The notes under the pieces are model-generated. The model was not told where the DNA came from. It saw only the letters and a list, made by a program, of their open reading frames with translations, and did not search any database. From the NCBI RefSeq assembly GCF_051027545.1, contig NZ_CP194902.1, forward strand, positions 2,790,001-2,854,000: 64,000 nt of DNA, in the 5' to 3' direction. This document shows, in pieces, positions 46,008-55,750 of this stretch (its first letter is position 1; each line of letters opens with the position of its first letter). Source of the DNA: Methylocaldum sp002005105 (lineage in GTDB: Bacteria > Pseudomonadota > Gammaproteobacteria > Methylococcales > Methylococcaceae). A program made the translations under genes and the position numbers.

Positions 46008-47571
46008 GTGGTCCTCGCCCGGCTGGCTCTGGGGCCTCGTCGTTCTGCCGCTGGTTTGGGCTTTGCACAAACTGCGGGCCAGACGCGGAGAACTTGCGGT
46101 GTCCGCCGTTTTTCTGTGGCGATTTGCGGCATCCGAAGAAACAACGGGAAGCCGCTGGAGTTCCGCCGATCCGGCGTGGCGCCGCCGTGCTCTGATCCTC
46201 GCCCTGCTGATTCTCGCCGAGGCCGGAGCCCGCTGGACCGATTCGCGCTCTATCGAAATCTGGCTGGACGACTCCGTAAGCATGCTGGTCGACGAGGGTG
46301 AAGCGAAGCGCCACGAGATGGCCTTGCAGGTTTTGCGCGAAGCCCTGGAAGACTTGTCTCCCTTCCGGGCGGTCATTCATTCGTTGACGTATCCCGGCCG
46401 TTCCGTCCGTTTTGATTCCTTATCCGCGAATCGCTGGGAAGGGGAAGTCGACAGTTGGTTTCAAGATCCCGGACCGGGTGTCCAGATGCCTCTGGCGATG
46501 GAAATGAGTCCCGACGCCGTTCATTGGCTGGTCACCGACGGGGCTGATTCCGATGTAAATCGCTGGGCGGATACCGCGCAATTGAGTCGTATCGTGCAAG
46601 TTGGCAGGGCGCGCGACAACCTGGCGCTCACCGCTCTCGCTCTGCGGCCGTCGCTCAAGAGCGAGAACGGATTGAACGGCGTTCTGGAATTGGCGAACAC
46701 GGGCGATGCGGAAGCCCGGCGGACGATCGAGCTTTACGTGGGCGAACGTATGCTTCGAAGCTGGTCGGTGGTCGTATCGAGCGGAGGCACCGAAACGCTT
46801 GCATTCGATCTGCCGGACCCGGTCGACAGTCCGCTCATCGCGCGCAGCAAACCGGCCGATGCGCTCGCTTACGACGACGAATTGGCCCTGGCTTATCCGC
46901 AAAGAGTTCGTGCACGACTTTTCGGCGCTTGCGGGCGTCACTTATCGACGGCCTTGAGCGTGCATCCCGCCCTGACGTTTCCATCGGGCGACGGAAACGA
47001 TGTCGATCTCGCCGTCGTCTGCGGAAACGGCGAAGCCGGCGCGAGCCGGGCGCGGCTTCGTTTTCAACGAACGGGGCGTTCCCACACCCTCGGCAAACCG
47101 GTCCTGTGGATATCCGGGGCGCGAGAACTGAAACACGTGTTTCTCGACCACCGATGGCTACGCGCTTTTCCCGCCGGTGCGTTTGGCCCGGATTCCGGCA
47201 AGGCGCTCCTCGCTGCGGGATCGGAGTGGCTGATCGCCTCTAACGAAAATCCCAGTGAGATTGATGTTCGCCTCGACATGGAATTTCAGGCGTTCGCGGA
47301 ACAGCCCGAATATCCCGTGCTGATCGCCGGATTGATCGAACGGCTCTTGCCGGAGGCGCGTCTCGACCGGGTGCATGCGGCCCGGCGCTCGCGCGGCGAA
47401 TCGCGGATAGCCCCCTTACCGATGCCCGAACCGATGGCTGCGCCGGATCGGATTTCAGGCGGAGCCGGTGTCGATCTGAGTCCTTATCTGATCATCGGAG
47501 CGATTGGGCTGCTGGTGCTGGATATGCGGCGATGCATCGGGCGGGCGGAAAAATTCGCCAAGCCGGTTTGA
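46000..47571 (+). CDS. BatA/vWA-type membrane protein with degenerate metal site
   Basis: A 523-aa protein. The N-terminus is the BatA-type pattern SPGWLWGLVVLPLVWALHKLRAR, and a second helix follows (RRALILALLILAEAGA). A vWA domain has IWLDDSVSMLVDEGEA in place of the usual D-x-S-x-S and WLVTDGADSDVN later. A domain of beta type follows and a final membrane helix (PYLIIGAIGLLVLDM) near the C-terminus. It overlaps the DUF58 gene by eight bases. It is presumably a MoxR client that works at the inner membrane. Confidence 0.8.
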   Translation: MIEWSSPGWLWGLVVLPLVWALHKLRARRGELAVSAVFLWRFAASEETTGSRWSSADPAWRRRALILALLILAEAGARWTDSRSIEIWLDDSVSMLVDEGEAKRHEMALQVLREALEDLSPFRAVIHSLTYPGRSVRFDSLSANRWEGEVDSWFQDPGPGVQMPLAMEMSPDAVHWLVTDGADSDVNRWADTAQLSRIVQVGRARDNLALTALALRPSLKSENGLNGVLELANTGDAEARRTIELYVGERMLRSWSVVVSSGGTETLAFDLPDPVDSPLIARSKPADALAYDDELALAYPQRVRARLFGACGRHLSTALSVHPALTFPSGDGNDVDLAVVCGNGEAGASRARLRFQRTGRSHTLGKPVLWISGARELKHVFLDHRWLRAFPAGAFGPDSGKALLAAGSEWLIASNENPSEIDVRLDMEFQAFAEQPEYPVLIAGLIERLLPEARLDRVHAARRSRGESRIAPLPMPEPMAAPDRISGGAGVDLSPYLIIGAIGLLVLDMRRCIGRAEKFAKPV

Positions 47572-47577
47572 ACGCCC

Positions 47578-50064
47578 ATGACCGGTGATATCCCGTTATC
47601 TCGCGCTCTGTACGCCCGCTTGGGCGTTTTGGGCCTTTTGCTGCTGGCTCTGTTCAATCCGACGATATCCCGGAATACCGCCATCGAAGAGTTTTTCATT
47701 CTCCTGGACGACTCCGCGAGCATGGGGAACGGACTCGATACGACATGGCCGGTGTTGGCGCAACAGCTCGCCGAAGCTCCGGGCGCGGAACTCCATGTCA
47801 TCCGTTTCGCCGCCGCAGCGGTCGACGATTACTCCGCATCCATAGACGGACAGAAAGAGCGGGAGAAATTACTGTCGTCACCGAGTTATCCGCGGCGGCT
47901 GCCCTTGGACCGTAGCGCCACCGATCTCGAGACGGCTTTGCGAGCCGCGCTCCGGCGGGTTCGCCCCGATCGGTCATCCGCCCTGCTGGTGGTCAGCGAC
48001 ATGCGTGAAACCCGTGGCCAAGCGGAACATGCCCTGAAAATAGCCGCCGCATCGGGAATTCCGGTCTACGGCTTTATTCCATCCGGTGAAGCCGACCCTG
48101 GAGATGGCGCGATTCTGGACCTCCAATACCCGACTTACGTTCATGCCGGGCAGAAGATTCCTGTCATCATTCGCGCATCGGGCTCTCCCTCGACGACGGG
48201 GCGGCTGGCCTTGCGGGTGAACGGGCAGGATCGCGAAAGCATCGAAATCGATTTCGGGCGACGGGGCGAAAACGTCGCCCAGATTCCGATCGACCCCTGC
48301 CCACCGGGCATATGCAGGCTCGAATTCTCACTTGAATCCGGCACGGACCGGAATTCCCGCAATAACGCACGTATCGCACTGGTCAATGCAGTCGACCCGC
48401 GGCCCATCCTTTACGTCAGCTCGGCAAACCGCCCGCCGCCCGCCGCGCTCGGTCTACAGCGAATAGGGCGGGTCGTGCGGATCATCCCGCCGGTGGAGTT
48501 TCCCCGGCGTGAGCTCGACATGCAAAGCTGGGGCGCAGTGGTTTTGGACGACGTGGCCATCGGCGACATGGTTCCGGATGCCTGGTCGGCCTTGATCGAC
48601 GGCGTGCGTCGGTCGGGGCTTGGGCTCCTGGTGCTGGGCGGTGCGAACAGCTTCGGCGCAGGCGCTTACCGCCATTCGGCCCTGGAGAAAATCTTGCCGG
48701 TGACGGCCGAAGGCCGGGACACCCAGCAGGCGGCATCGGTTTTATTCCTGCTCGACAAGTCGGGCAGCATGGACCAGGACCGCGGCGGAGTCAGCCGCTT
48801 GGGCATGGCCCGTCGAGCCGTGCTGGAAACGGTCCGGGGTTTATGGGAGAGGGACCGCGTAGGTCTCACCGTATTCGACGCCGGCGTTCACGAGGTCCTG
48901 CCTCTCGGCGTTTACGAGGAGCCGGCGAAAATGCTGGAACGGACTTTGGCCTTCACGCCTTCCGGCGGCACCCGCTTGCTGCCGGCCCTCGAATCCGGGG
49001 TCGAACGTTTGTCACACGACGGGACCGAAAGGCGCATCCTGGTGCTGGTCAGCGACGGCCGCTTCCTGGAGAGCGATTTCGGCGGCATCGAGAAAAAACT
49101 CGCGGACGCCGATATCGAAGTGATCGCTCTGGCAGTGGGCAACCAAGCCGCAATGCCCGCGCTCGAGCGGCTCGCCCGTATGGGGCGCGGCAAGGTCATG
49201 CACGTTCGGCAATTGGCCCAACTTCCCCGGCTCATGCGGCGCGAAGTGGAAAAATACCGCGATGCGGCGGAATTGGGAAACGTCGCTCCCCAATCGCGAA
49301 AAACGCTGCCTTTCTTTACCGATGTCGTGTCTTGGCCGGTCTTGTCCGGGTATATGGTCACCAGCCCCCAACCTGAAGCGACGGTCTTTCTGGAATCGCC
49401 GAACGGCGATCCGCTGCTGGCGGTCAGGCAGGCCGGCAGCGGTAAGGTCGCGGTTTTTCCGGGGGGCTTGAACGCGTGGGCCCCGGCTTGGCTGGCGTGG
49501 TCCGACTGGGGGCGTTTTTTCGGCGGTCTCATCGATTGGATCAGTGCCGCCACCCTCAGTCCCTTGCTGCATGCCCAAATCCATGACCGTCCGGGCCGTC
49601 TGGAGCTGGAACTCGAAGCTTTGGCTTCCGATAAGAGCGAGTGGGCCGAGTACCCGGCGGTTGAGTCCGTCGTCACCACGCCTTCGGGCGGCACGTACCG
49701 GATTCCCCTGAATCGCATCGCTCCCGGCCGCTATCGGGGCGATCTGCCGGTCAGTCTGCCGGGTATCTATCGCGCGGTATTCAAAGCCGGGGACCGGAGC
49801 TTGCAAACAGCGGCCGTGCATGAATCGGAGGAAGAGGCCGGTTCTTCCGGAAACGGCGAGGCGCCGGGGGATAGATGGTCTCGGGAAGGATTGATTCGCC
49901 CTTGGCCGGCAACCGGCGAAATCGGTCCTGAATCGCCGGCTTCCATGCGCTTGCGCCCCCTTTTGGCGGGGTTGGCGGGCGCGAGCTATCTGTTGCTGCT
50001 GGTTTGCGAAAGGGTCGGCGGTTTTCGGGGGTTTTTGTGCAAGAAGACAACAAAAAATGACTAA
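47578..50064 (+). CDS. Large vWA protein with amidotransferase-like middle domain
   Basis: An 828-aa membrane protein. An N-terminal helix (LGVLGLLLLALFNPTIS) is followed by a degenerate vWA segment (ILLDDSASMGN), an Ig-like region, an amidotransferase-fold stretch (WGAVVLDDVAIGDM, GLGLLVLGGANSFGAGAY), then a canonical vWA domain with a full MIDAS (FLLDKSGSMDQ), TPSGGTRLLPAL and VLVSDGRFLESD. The C-terminus has a last helix (LAGASYLLLLVCERVGG). This layout matches the long vWA/YfbK-like proteins of MoxR-DUF58 clusters. It starts six bases after the BatA-like gene and overlaps the TonB receptor gene by eight bases. Confidence 0.82.
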   Translation: MTGDIPLSRALYARLGVLGLLLLALFNPTISRNTAIEEFFILLDDSASMGNGLDTTWPVLAQQLAEAPGAELHVIRFAAAAVDDYSASIDGQKEREKLLSSPSYPRRLPLDRSATDLETALRAALRRVRPDRSSALLVVSDMRETRGQAEHALKIAAASGIPVYGFIPSGEADPGDGAILDLQYPTYVHAGQKIPVIIRASGSPSTTGRLALRVNGQDRESIEIDFGRRGENVAQIPIDPCPPGICRLEFSLESGTDRNSRNNARIALVNAVDPRPILYVSSANRPPPAALGLQRIGRVVRIIPPVEFPRRELDMQSWGAVVLDDVAIGDMVPDAWSALIDGVRRSGLGLLVLGGANSFGAGAYRHSALEKILPVTAEGRDTQQAASVLFLLDKSGSMDQDRGGVSRLGMARRAVLETVRGLWERDRVGLTVFDAGVHEVLPLGVYEEPAKMLERTLAFTPSGGTRLLPALESGVERLSHDGTERRILVLVSDGRFLESDFGGIEKKLADADIEVIALAVGNQAAMPALERLARMGRGKVMHVRQLAQLPRLMRREVEKYRDAAELGNVAPQSRKTLPFFTDVVSWPVLSGYMVTSPQPEATVFLESPNGDPLLAVRQAGSGKVAVFPGGLNAWAPAWLAWSDWGRFFGGLIDWISAATLSPLLHAQIHDRPGRLELELEALASDKSEWAEYPAVESVVTTPSGGTYRIPLNRIAPGRYRGDLPVSLPGIYRAVFKAGDRSLQTAAVHESEEEAGSSGNGEAPGDRWSREGLIRPWPATGEIGPESPASMRLRPLLAGLAGASYLLLLVCERVGGFRGFLCKKTTKND

Positions 50065-52201
50065 GCATCCCTTTACCTTCACATTGCTGACGATCAGCCT
50101 GATCAATGGATCTACGGCCGGTGCCGATACGGCAAAGCGGGACTCACTATCGCCCGGAACCGAGTTCTTCGAATTTGCCCCGATCATGATCACCGGTACC
50201 CGGACCGATAAGCCCGCTTTCGATCTGCCTTACAGCACCGAGCGCGTCACCGACGGGGATATTCAGAACCGCCGCATGTCACGGACGGTGCCCGAAGCAC
50301 TTAGCGGGATGCCGGGGGTTATGGTGCAAAAGACCGGCCACGGCCAGGGTTCGCCATTTCTGCGCGGCTTCACGGGTTTCCGGACCCTGTTCCTGATCGA
50401 CGGCATCCGGCTCAATAATTCGGTCTTCCGCGACGGTCCCAACCAATACTGGAACACTGTCGATCCGCTCACCGTCCGGAGCTTGGAAGTCATCAAGGGG
50501 CCGAGTTCCGTGCTTTACGGCAGCGATGCCGTCGGCGGCACCGTCAATGCTTTGACCCGCGGCCGCGATGAGTACGGCGACGGTTTTCTGTGGGACCGGC
50601 GAGTCTATTATCGTTTCGCCGATGCCGAGGACTCCCACACCGGCCGGGCGGAAATCAGCGGCAGTTGGGATCAGCGCATCGGCTTCCTGGCCGGCGCGTC
50701 GATCAAGAGCTATGGAGATTTGGAGGCAGGCGAGCCTACCGGCAAGCAGCCGATGACCGGCTACGACGAGCAGGATGCCGATTTGAAGCTGGAGTATTTC
50801 CTCAATCCAGACCACAAGTTCGTGCTGGCTCATCAGAGGGTCGATCCGGACAATGCGTGGCGTACGCACAGAACCGCGTTCGGCAAGAGTTTCGCCGGCA
50901 CTCAAGTCGGAACCGACCGGGAACTCTCCTTGGATCAGTATCGGGAGCTGACCTATCTCCAGTACCATGGCAGGAATTTCGATTCTTTCGTGGACGGCGC
51001 TCGGGTCAGCGTTTCCTATCATCTCCAGAGCGAGGACCAGTTGCGGGTCCGGAACAATCTTCGCAGCGAGCGAAACGGATTCGACGTGGGCACCACCGGC
51101 TTTTTCGCCCAGCTCGACAGTTTTAGCCCGGTGGGGTTTTGGACATACGGCGTCGAGTACTACCATGACGAGGTGCGTTCCTATCAGAATAACTACAATG
51201 CCGCCGGGCGGTTGACATCGAAGGAAATTCAGGGCCCGGTCGCCGACGATGCGCGCTACGACACGCTGGGGGTCTTCGTTCAGGACGATATCAGGCTGAT
51301 CGATTCGCTCGATTTGGTCATAGGCGGCCGTTACAACCACATCGAAGCGGGCGCCGATCGCGTCAAGCACCCCCTGACCGGCCGGCAGACACGGCTTGAA
51401 AGAAGCTGGGACAACGTGCTCGGGACTGTCCGAGCCACCTACCACGTCGACGATGCGGAACATTGGCACGTGTTCGGCGGCATCTCCCAAGGATTCCGCG
51501 CGCCGAACCTTTCCGACCTGACCCGCTTCGACATCGCCCGATCGGGGGAGTTGGAGACTCCGGCGCCAAATTTGAGGCCGGAAGACTTCATCGCCTACGA
51601 GTTCGGCATCAAGACCCAGCACGAAAACTTTTCGAGCCAGATTGCTTATTTTTACACCGACGTCGAAGACATGATCGTTCGAAAACCCACGGGCAGAACC
51701 GTGAACGGAAGCCGAGAGGTGACCAAGAGCAATGCCGGAGACGGATATATCCACGGCGTCGAAATCGCCGGGAGCTATCGGTTTCTGTCCCAGTTCACCG
51801 CGTTCGGCGCATTCACCTGGATGCACGGGCGTATCGACGGATATCCGTCGGCGAGTTCTTCTCCGACCGAGGAATACATCGATCGGCTGATGCCGACCAT
51901 GGGCAACGTAGGGCTCCGATGGGATCATCCGGACGGCAAGTTATGGGCGGAAGGCGTGGTGACGGTCGCCGAGGAACAGGACCGGCTGAGTTCTTCCGAT
52001 CGTGCCGACAATCAGCGCATTCCTCCGGGAGGAACGCCGGGCTACACGGTTTTGACGCTGCGCGGCGGCTGGCAAGTCTACCGCGACCTCAAGCTGAGCC
52101 TGGCCCTGGAAAACGTGACCGACGAAGACTACCGCATTCACGGATCGGGTCTGAATGAACCCGGCCGGAATTTCGTTTTGGCGGCCGACTGGAAGTTTTG
52201 A
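50057..52201 (+). CDS. TonB-dependent outer-membrane receptor
   Basis: A 714-aa protein with a signal peptide (TFTLLTISLINGSTAGA). The TonB-box region reads PIMITGTRTDKPAF. The plug has TVPEALSGMPGVMVQKTGHG, SPFLRGFTGFRTLFLIDGIR and VEVIKGPSSVLYG-like VIKGPSSVLYGSDAVGGTVN. The barrel ends with the family pattern LALENVTDEDYRIHGSGLNEPGR and a terminal Phe (LAADWKF). Family members import siderophores, cobalamin or sugars, and some export. The start overlaps the vWA gene, so its role is tied to the operon rather than to iron by default. No Fur-like site was looked for or seen. Confidence 0.9.
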   Translation: MTKHPFTFTLLTISLINGSTAGADTAKRDSLSPGTEFFEFAPIMITGTRTDKPAFDLPYSTERVTDGDIQNRRMSRTVPEALSGMPGVMVQKTGHGQGSPFLRGFTGFRTLFLIDGIRLNNSVFRDGPNQYWNTVDPLTVRSLEVIKGPSSVLYGSDAVGGTVNALTRGRDEYGDGFLWDRRVYYRFADAEDSHTGRAEISGSWDQRIGFLAGASIKSYGDLEAGEPTGKQPMTGYDEQDADLKLEYFLNPDHKFVLAHQRVDPDNAWRTHRTAFGKSFAGTQVGTDRELSLDQYRELTYLQYHGRNFDSFVDGARVSVSYHLQSEDQLRVRNNLRSERNGFDVGTTGFFAQLDSFSPVGFWTYGVEYYHDEVRSYQNNYNAAGRLTSKEIQGPVADDARYDTLGVFVQDDIRLIDSLDLVIGGRYNHIEAGADRVKHPLTGRQTRLERSWDNVLGTVRATYHVDDAEHWHVFGGISQGFRAPNLSDLTRFDIARSGELETPAPNLRPEDFIAYEFGIKTQHENFSSQIAYFYTDVEDMIVRKPTGRTVNGSREVTKSNAGDGYIHGVEIAGSYRFLSQFTAFGAFTWMHGRIDGYPSASSSPTEEYIDRLMPTMGNVGLRWDHPDGKLWAEGVVTVAEEQDRLSSSDRADNQRIPPGGTPGYTVLTLRGGWQVYRDLKLSLALENVTDEDYRIHGSGLNEPGRNFVLAADWKF

Positions 52202-52214
52202 TTGGGGGACTTAG

Positions 52215-53063
52215 ATGCAGCTCGCGTATAGCACAAACGCCTTTACCCGCTTCGATTTGCCGGAATCACTCCGGCAAATCGCCTCGCTGGGATTCGCCGG
52301 CGTCGAGATACTTTGCGATCGTCCTCACTGGTTTCCGGGGCAGGTCGACCGCGGCGCGTTGGACGAAGTAAAGGCGATCTTGAACGAGACGGGACTGGGG
52401 GTAAGCAATCTGAATGCGAATACGGCCAATGGATACTATTCGCCTTCGCCGCCGGAAAACGTGTTCGAACCGGCTCTCACAAACCCGGACGAAAAGCTGC
52501 GGCGGTGGCGCGAAAACTACACCATCGAAGCTGTCCGGCTGGCCAGAGAGGTCGGCGCGCGCTGTGTGAGCGTGACCTCCGGCCGGCCGACGTCAGCCTG
52601 CGAACCGGAGCGGTCGATAGCCTATTTCGTCGAAAGCCTAGTCAGAATCTGTGGCGTGGCTGCCGATTACGGCGTTCGAATCGGCATCGAGTACGAACCG
52701 GGCTTGCTGGTCGAGCGGGCCTCCGAAGCGCTGGACGTGATCCGCGCCGTGGGTTCGCCTGTGCTCGGCGTCAACCTCGATATCGGCCACTCGTTCCTTG
52801 ACGGCGAGCCTGTCGAGGAAACCGTTTCCGCTCTGGAGGGACGCATCTGGAACGTGCACGTCGAGGACATCAAAGACCGAAAACATTTCCATCGAGTTCC
52901 CGGCGACGGCGAACTGCCTTTCCAGCGTTACTTGCACGCCTTGCGGGGTATCGGCTACGGGGGATTTATTACCGTCGAACTCTACAGCTACCCCGATAAA
53001 CCCGTGGAAGCGGGAAGCCGGGCGCTCGCTTATCTCACTGCGCTGTTGGGAGAAAACCCGTGA
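52215..53063 (+). CDS. Sugar-phosphate isomerase/epimerase-like TIM-barrel protein
   Basis: A 282-aa AP-endonuclease-2/xylose-isomerase-like TIM barrel. The N-terminus is LAYSTNAFTRFDLPESLRQI. Predicted metal ligands are Glu in GIEYEPG, Asp/His in NLDIGHSFLD, His in VHVEDIKDRKHFHRVPGDG and Glu in ITVELYSY. It begins 13 bases after the TonB receptor and overlaps eboC by four bases. Similar proteins isomerise or cleave inositol- and sugar-derived ketones, which would suit an operon that begins with inositol-phosphate synthase. It is distinct from eboE, a second TIM barrel four genes further on. Confidence 0.82.
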   Translation: MQLAYSTNAFTRFDLPESLRQIASLGFAGVEILCDRPHWFPGQVDRGALDEVKAILNETGLGVSNLNANTANGYYSPSPPENVFEPALTNPDEKLRRWRENYTIEAVRLAREVGARCVSVTSGRPTSACEPERSIAYFVESLVRICGVAADYGVRIGIEYEPGLLVERASEALDVIRAVGSPVLGVNLDIGHSFLDGEPVEETVSALEGRIWNVHVEDIKDRKHFHRVPGDGELPFQRYLHALRGIGYGGFITVELYSYPDKPVEAGSRALAYLTALLGENP

Positions 53064-53938
53064 TCGCCGAGAGAATCTGGCTGCCTTATTTGCAATTGGT
53101 GCGCATTCCCAACGCCTTTACCGCCGTTTCGAACAGCCTGGCAGCCCATCTGATTGCAACGGGTGGGCAGATACGCTGGGGAAGCTTGCTGCTTCTCATG
53201 CTGGCCTCGGCATTTCTTTATTCGGGCGGAATGGTCTTCAACGATTGTTTCGACTACGAGGAAGATCGCCGCGATCGTCCGTTCCGACCGCTCCCCTCCG
53301 GTCGAGTCCCGATTTCGACGGCATGGTTGCTGGGGGGGCTGCTCCTGGCGTTAGGCGTCGTCTCCGCGGGGATGGTCGGCGAGACTCAGTTGTATTGGGC
53401 GCTCGCGCTGGCCGCGCTCATCTTTATCTACGACGGCTTGGCCAAAGGGAGTGCCGTCGGCGCCCTGGCGATGGGCGGCTGCCGCTATTTGAACTGGGTA
53501 CTCGGGTTGTCCATCGTCGATCTCGACGGCGCGCTGCTGTCCGTGCCCTTGGTGATCCTGATTTACGTGATCAGCCTGACTCGGCTCAGTTCCATAGAGA
53601 CGTCCGGATTCTCCCGAAGGCCTATCGTGCAGTGCATTGTAGGAGTCATCGGCGCCGCTCTGCTTCTTGTCGGTCTGGTTATGTCGGGAACGCTGCCGCA
53701 CGCTTGGCCTTTGGTCCTTTTGGTGCTCGCTCTATGGAGCGTTCTGCGGGAACTGATAGCGACCTACCGCGAGCCGACACCGGAGAGCGTGCAGCGTTCC
53801 GTCAAGAGCCTGGTGCTGGGCATCATTCCGCTCGACGCTCTGCTCGCTTTCTGCGGCGGACCTTGGTGGGGTGGAGTACTGGTGTTATCCTTCGTTTTGC
53901 CAAGCCGCCTGCTCGCCCGGCATATCAGGGTTACATAA
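53060..53938 (+). CDS. eboC: EboC-type UbiA prenyltransferase
   Basis: A 292-aa membrane protein of the UbiA superfamily with about eight helices. The first aspartate motif is NDCFDYEEDRRDRPFRPLPS (N-D-x-x-D-x-x-x-D, then R-P-x-R-P). The second region is weaker (RLSSIETSGF after YVISLTRL), as is usual in EboC-like members. UbiA enzymes move prenyl groups onto aromatic or sugar-like acceptors in the membrane. The assignment to EboC rests on the eboA-eboB-eboE genes that follow directly. The lipid substrate is unknown. Confidence 0.85.
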   Translation: MIAERIWLPYLQLVRIPNAFTAVSNSLAAHLIATGGQIRWGSLLLLMLASAFLYSGGMVFNDCFDYEEDRRDRPFRPLPSGRVPISTAWLLGGLLLALGVVSAGMVGETQLYWALALAALIFIYDGLAKGSAVGALAMGGCRYLNWVLGLSIVDLDGALLSVPLVILIYVISLTRLSSIETSGFSRRPIVQCIVGVIGAALLLVGLVMSGTLPHAWPLVLLVLALWSVLRELIATYREPTPESVQRSVKSLVLGIIPLDALLAFCGGPWWGGVLVLSFVLPSRLLARHIRVT

Positions 53939-53984
53939 ACAAGAATCGATCGCTCCCGTGGCAGGCTTTTTACCGGATTCATCA

Positions 53985-54845
53985 ATGACTGAGATGTTGA
54001 ACAGCCTGGTCAGCGCGATTGGCGACGTTTGCTCCGACCAGCAGAATGACTGGCTGCGGGAAGCGCTGACTAAACTCGAGAACAGCAAAGCGCTGGCACC
54101 CGATCTCGGCCGGTGTTCAACCCAGGCCCGCCGGCAGCTTGGCCGCCAACCGCTTGGCGCCGGATATTCGCCTTTGATTAGCTCAGTCGGGCCGGTCGCG
54201 ATAGATCACTGGGAAAGCGGCGACGCAGGCCGTATTGCCATGATTCTTCTATGTTTGCAGCGGGAGCCGGAGCAGGCGGAGACGCTGGTAACGAGCCTTT
54301 TTCGCCAAGGGGATGAATCCGAGCGTGCCGCGATCGTCAGAGGGCTGGCGCTGTTTCCTTCCGCCGATCGCTTGAAGCCCCTGGCGCTGGAAGCCGGACG
54401 TGCCAACAGCCTTGTACTGGTTTCGTCGATCGCACTGCTGAATCCTTATCCCGCGGCCTATTATTCCGATCGGGAATTCAATCAGATGGTGCTCAAGGCT
54501 CTCTTCGTACGCCTCAACGCCGATTTGATCTACGGTCTCGGACAACGCGTGAATTCCGAACTCTCGCGCATGTGCGAGGACTACGTCGACGAACTGTTGG
54601 CGGCCGATCGCGACGTGCCTCCGGAAATCTGGATGGCCCTTTTACCCTATGCCTCAGTGAAGGGTGTCGAGTTTGTAAGTCGTTATCTTGACGACCCGAA
54701 TCCACTGCATCGGTACTACTCGGCGAAGGCCATGGTGCAGTCGTTAAAGCGGTTTCCGGAGCTGCGCGCCGCGCTCGATCAGCGGTTTAGCCTCGAAACG
54801 GACGAGCACGTGCGGGAAGTCCTAGGCGCCGCCGCAGGTGGTTGA
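53985..54845 (+). CDS. eboA: EboA-domain protein
   Basis: The start at ATG 53985 gives 286 aa; upstream extension would run into eboC. The protein is all-helical, with no signal or membrane segment. Its middle (DESERAAIVRGLALFPSADR) and SSIALLNPYPAAYYSDREF, then FNQMVLKALF, carry the EboA family pattern, including the N-P-Y-P-A-x-Y-x-x-x-x-F-N-Q-M-V-L-K block. The function is unknown; in cyanobacteria ebo proteins help bring a scytonemin precursor to the periplasm, and in Pseudomonas a related cluster is linked to repelling nematodes. It overlaps or abuts eboB depending on the eboB start. Confidence 0.88.
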   Translation: MTEMLNSLVSAIGDVCSDQQNDWLREALTKLENSKALAPDLGRCSTQARRQLGRQPLGAGYSPLISSVGPVAIDHWESGDAGRIAMILLCLQREPEQAETLVTSLFRQGDESERAAIVRGLALFPSADRLKPLALEAGRANSLVLVSSIALLNPYPAAYYSDREFNQMVLKALFVRLNADLIYGLGQRVNSELSRMCEDYVDELLAADRDVPPEIWMALLPYASVKGVEFVSRYLDDPNPLHRYYSAKAMVQSLKRFPELRAALDQRFSLETDEHVREVLGAAAGG

Positions 54846-54871
54846 TATCAGTTGAAGTCCAGGAGTTTTTC

Positions 54872-55750
54872 ATGCGCTATTTCGACCCTCACATCCATAT
54901 GCTTTCCCGTACCACCGACGACTACGAGAACATGGCGGCCGCCGGCATCGTGGCCTTAGTGGAACCCGCTTTCTGGCAGGGGCAACCGCGTACCCAGCCG
55001 GGCACTTTTATAGATTACTTCGACTCGCTCGTCGGTTGGGAGCGGTTCCGGGCCAGTCAGTTCGGCATTCGGCATTATTGCACTATCGGACTGAACCCGA
55101 AGGAAGCCAACAACACGGCTCTAGCCGAAGAGGTCATGAAACTCATACCGCTTTATTGCGAGAAGGACGGTGTCGTCGGCGTAGGCGAGATCGGCTACGA
55201 CGACATGACCGACGGGGAAGAGCGATTCTTCGCCGAGCAATTGCAAATCGCCAAGGACTTGAACCTGCCGGTGCTGGTGCACACCCCCCATCGGGACAAA
55301 AAACGCGGCACCGAGCGAACCATTGCCCTCATTCGGGAGATGCAAATGGATGAAGAAATGGTGTTGATCGATCATCTGAACGAGGAGACGCTGCCTTTAG
55401 TTTTGGAGACCGGCTGCTGGCGCGGGCACTCGGTATATCCACACACCAAAATGAGCGAGGAGCGCATGGTGGCCCTGTTGCAGAAATACGGGTTGGAAAA
55501 GATGGTCGTCAACAGTGCCGCTGACTGGGGGCGGAGCGATCCGCTCAAGGTGCCGAAGACGGGCGAAGCCATGCGTCAGGCCGGATTCAACGAGGATCAG
55601 ATCGAATACGTACTGTACGTCAACCCAATCAACTTTTATGCGCAGAGTGGCCGCATTTCCCTAGAAGAAGTGGGACCTGTCAAAATCGACCAGACCCGAC
55701 TCTGGGAGAACAATTCGGTGCTGCGCGGACAACTACCGGTCGTGCAGTGA
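54872..55750 (+). CDS. eboB: EboB, TatD-family metal-dependent hydrolase
   Basis: ATG 54872 has AGGAG six bases upstream and gives 292 aa; the frame also opens from TTG 54842 but with no ribosome site. Metal ligands are visible as FDPHIHMLSRT (H-x-H), GVGEIGYDD (Glu), LVHTPHRDK (His), LIDHLNEET (His) and NSAADWGRSDP (Asp). It is a TIM-barrel hydrolase distinct from housekeeping TatD. Its TGA overlaps the GTG of eboE (GTGA), so the pair is coupled. Confidence 0.88.
   Translation: MRYFDPHIHMLSRTTDDYENMAAAGIVALVEPAFWQGQPRTQPGTFIDYFDSLVGWERFRASQFGIRHYCTIGLNPKEANNTALAEEVMKLIPLYCEKDGVVGVGEIGYDDMTDGEERFFAEQLQIAKDLNLPVLVHTPHRDKKRGTERTIALIREMQMDEEMVLIDHLNEETLPLVLETGCWRGHSVYPHTKMSEERMVALLQKYGLEKMVVNSAADWGRSDPLKVPKTGEAMRQAGFNEDQIEYVLYVNPINFYAQSGRISLEEVGPVKIDQTRLWENNSVLRGQLPVVQ

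Noticed and set aside
50279..51928. 549-aa minus-strand ORF opposite the TonB receptor
   Set aside because: A long antisense frame caused by high GC; the plus strand has full plug and barrel motifs.
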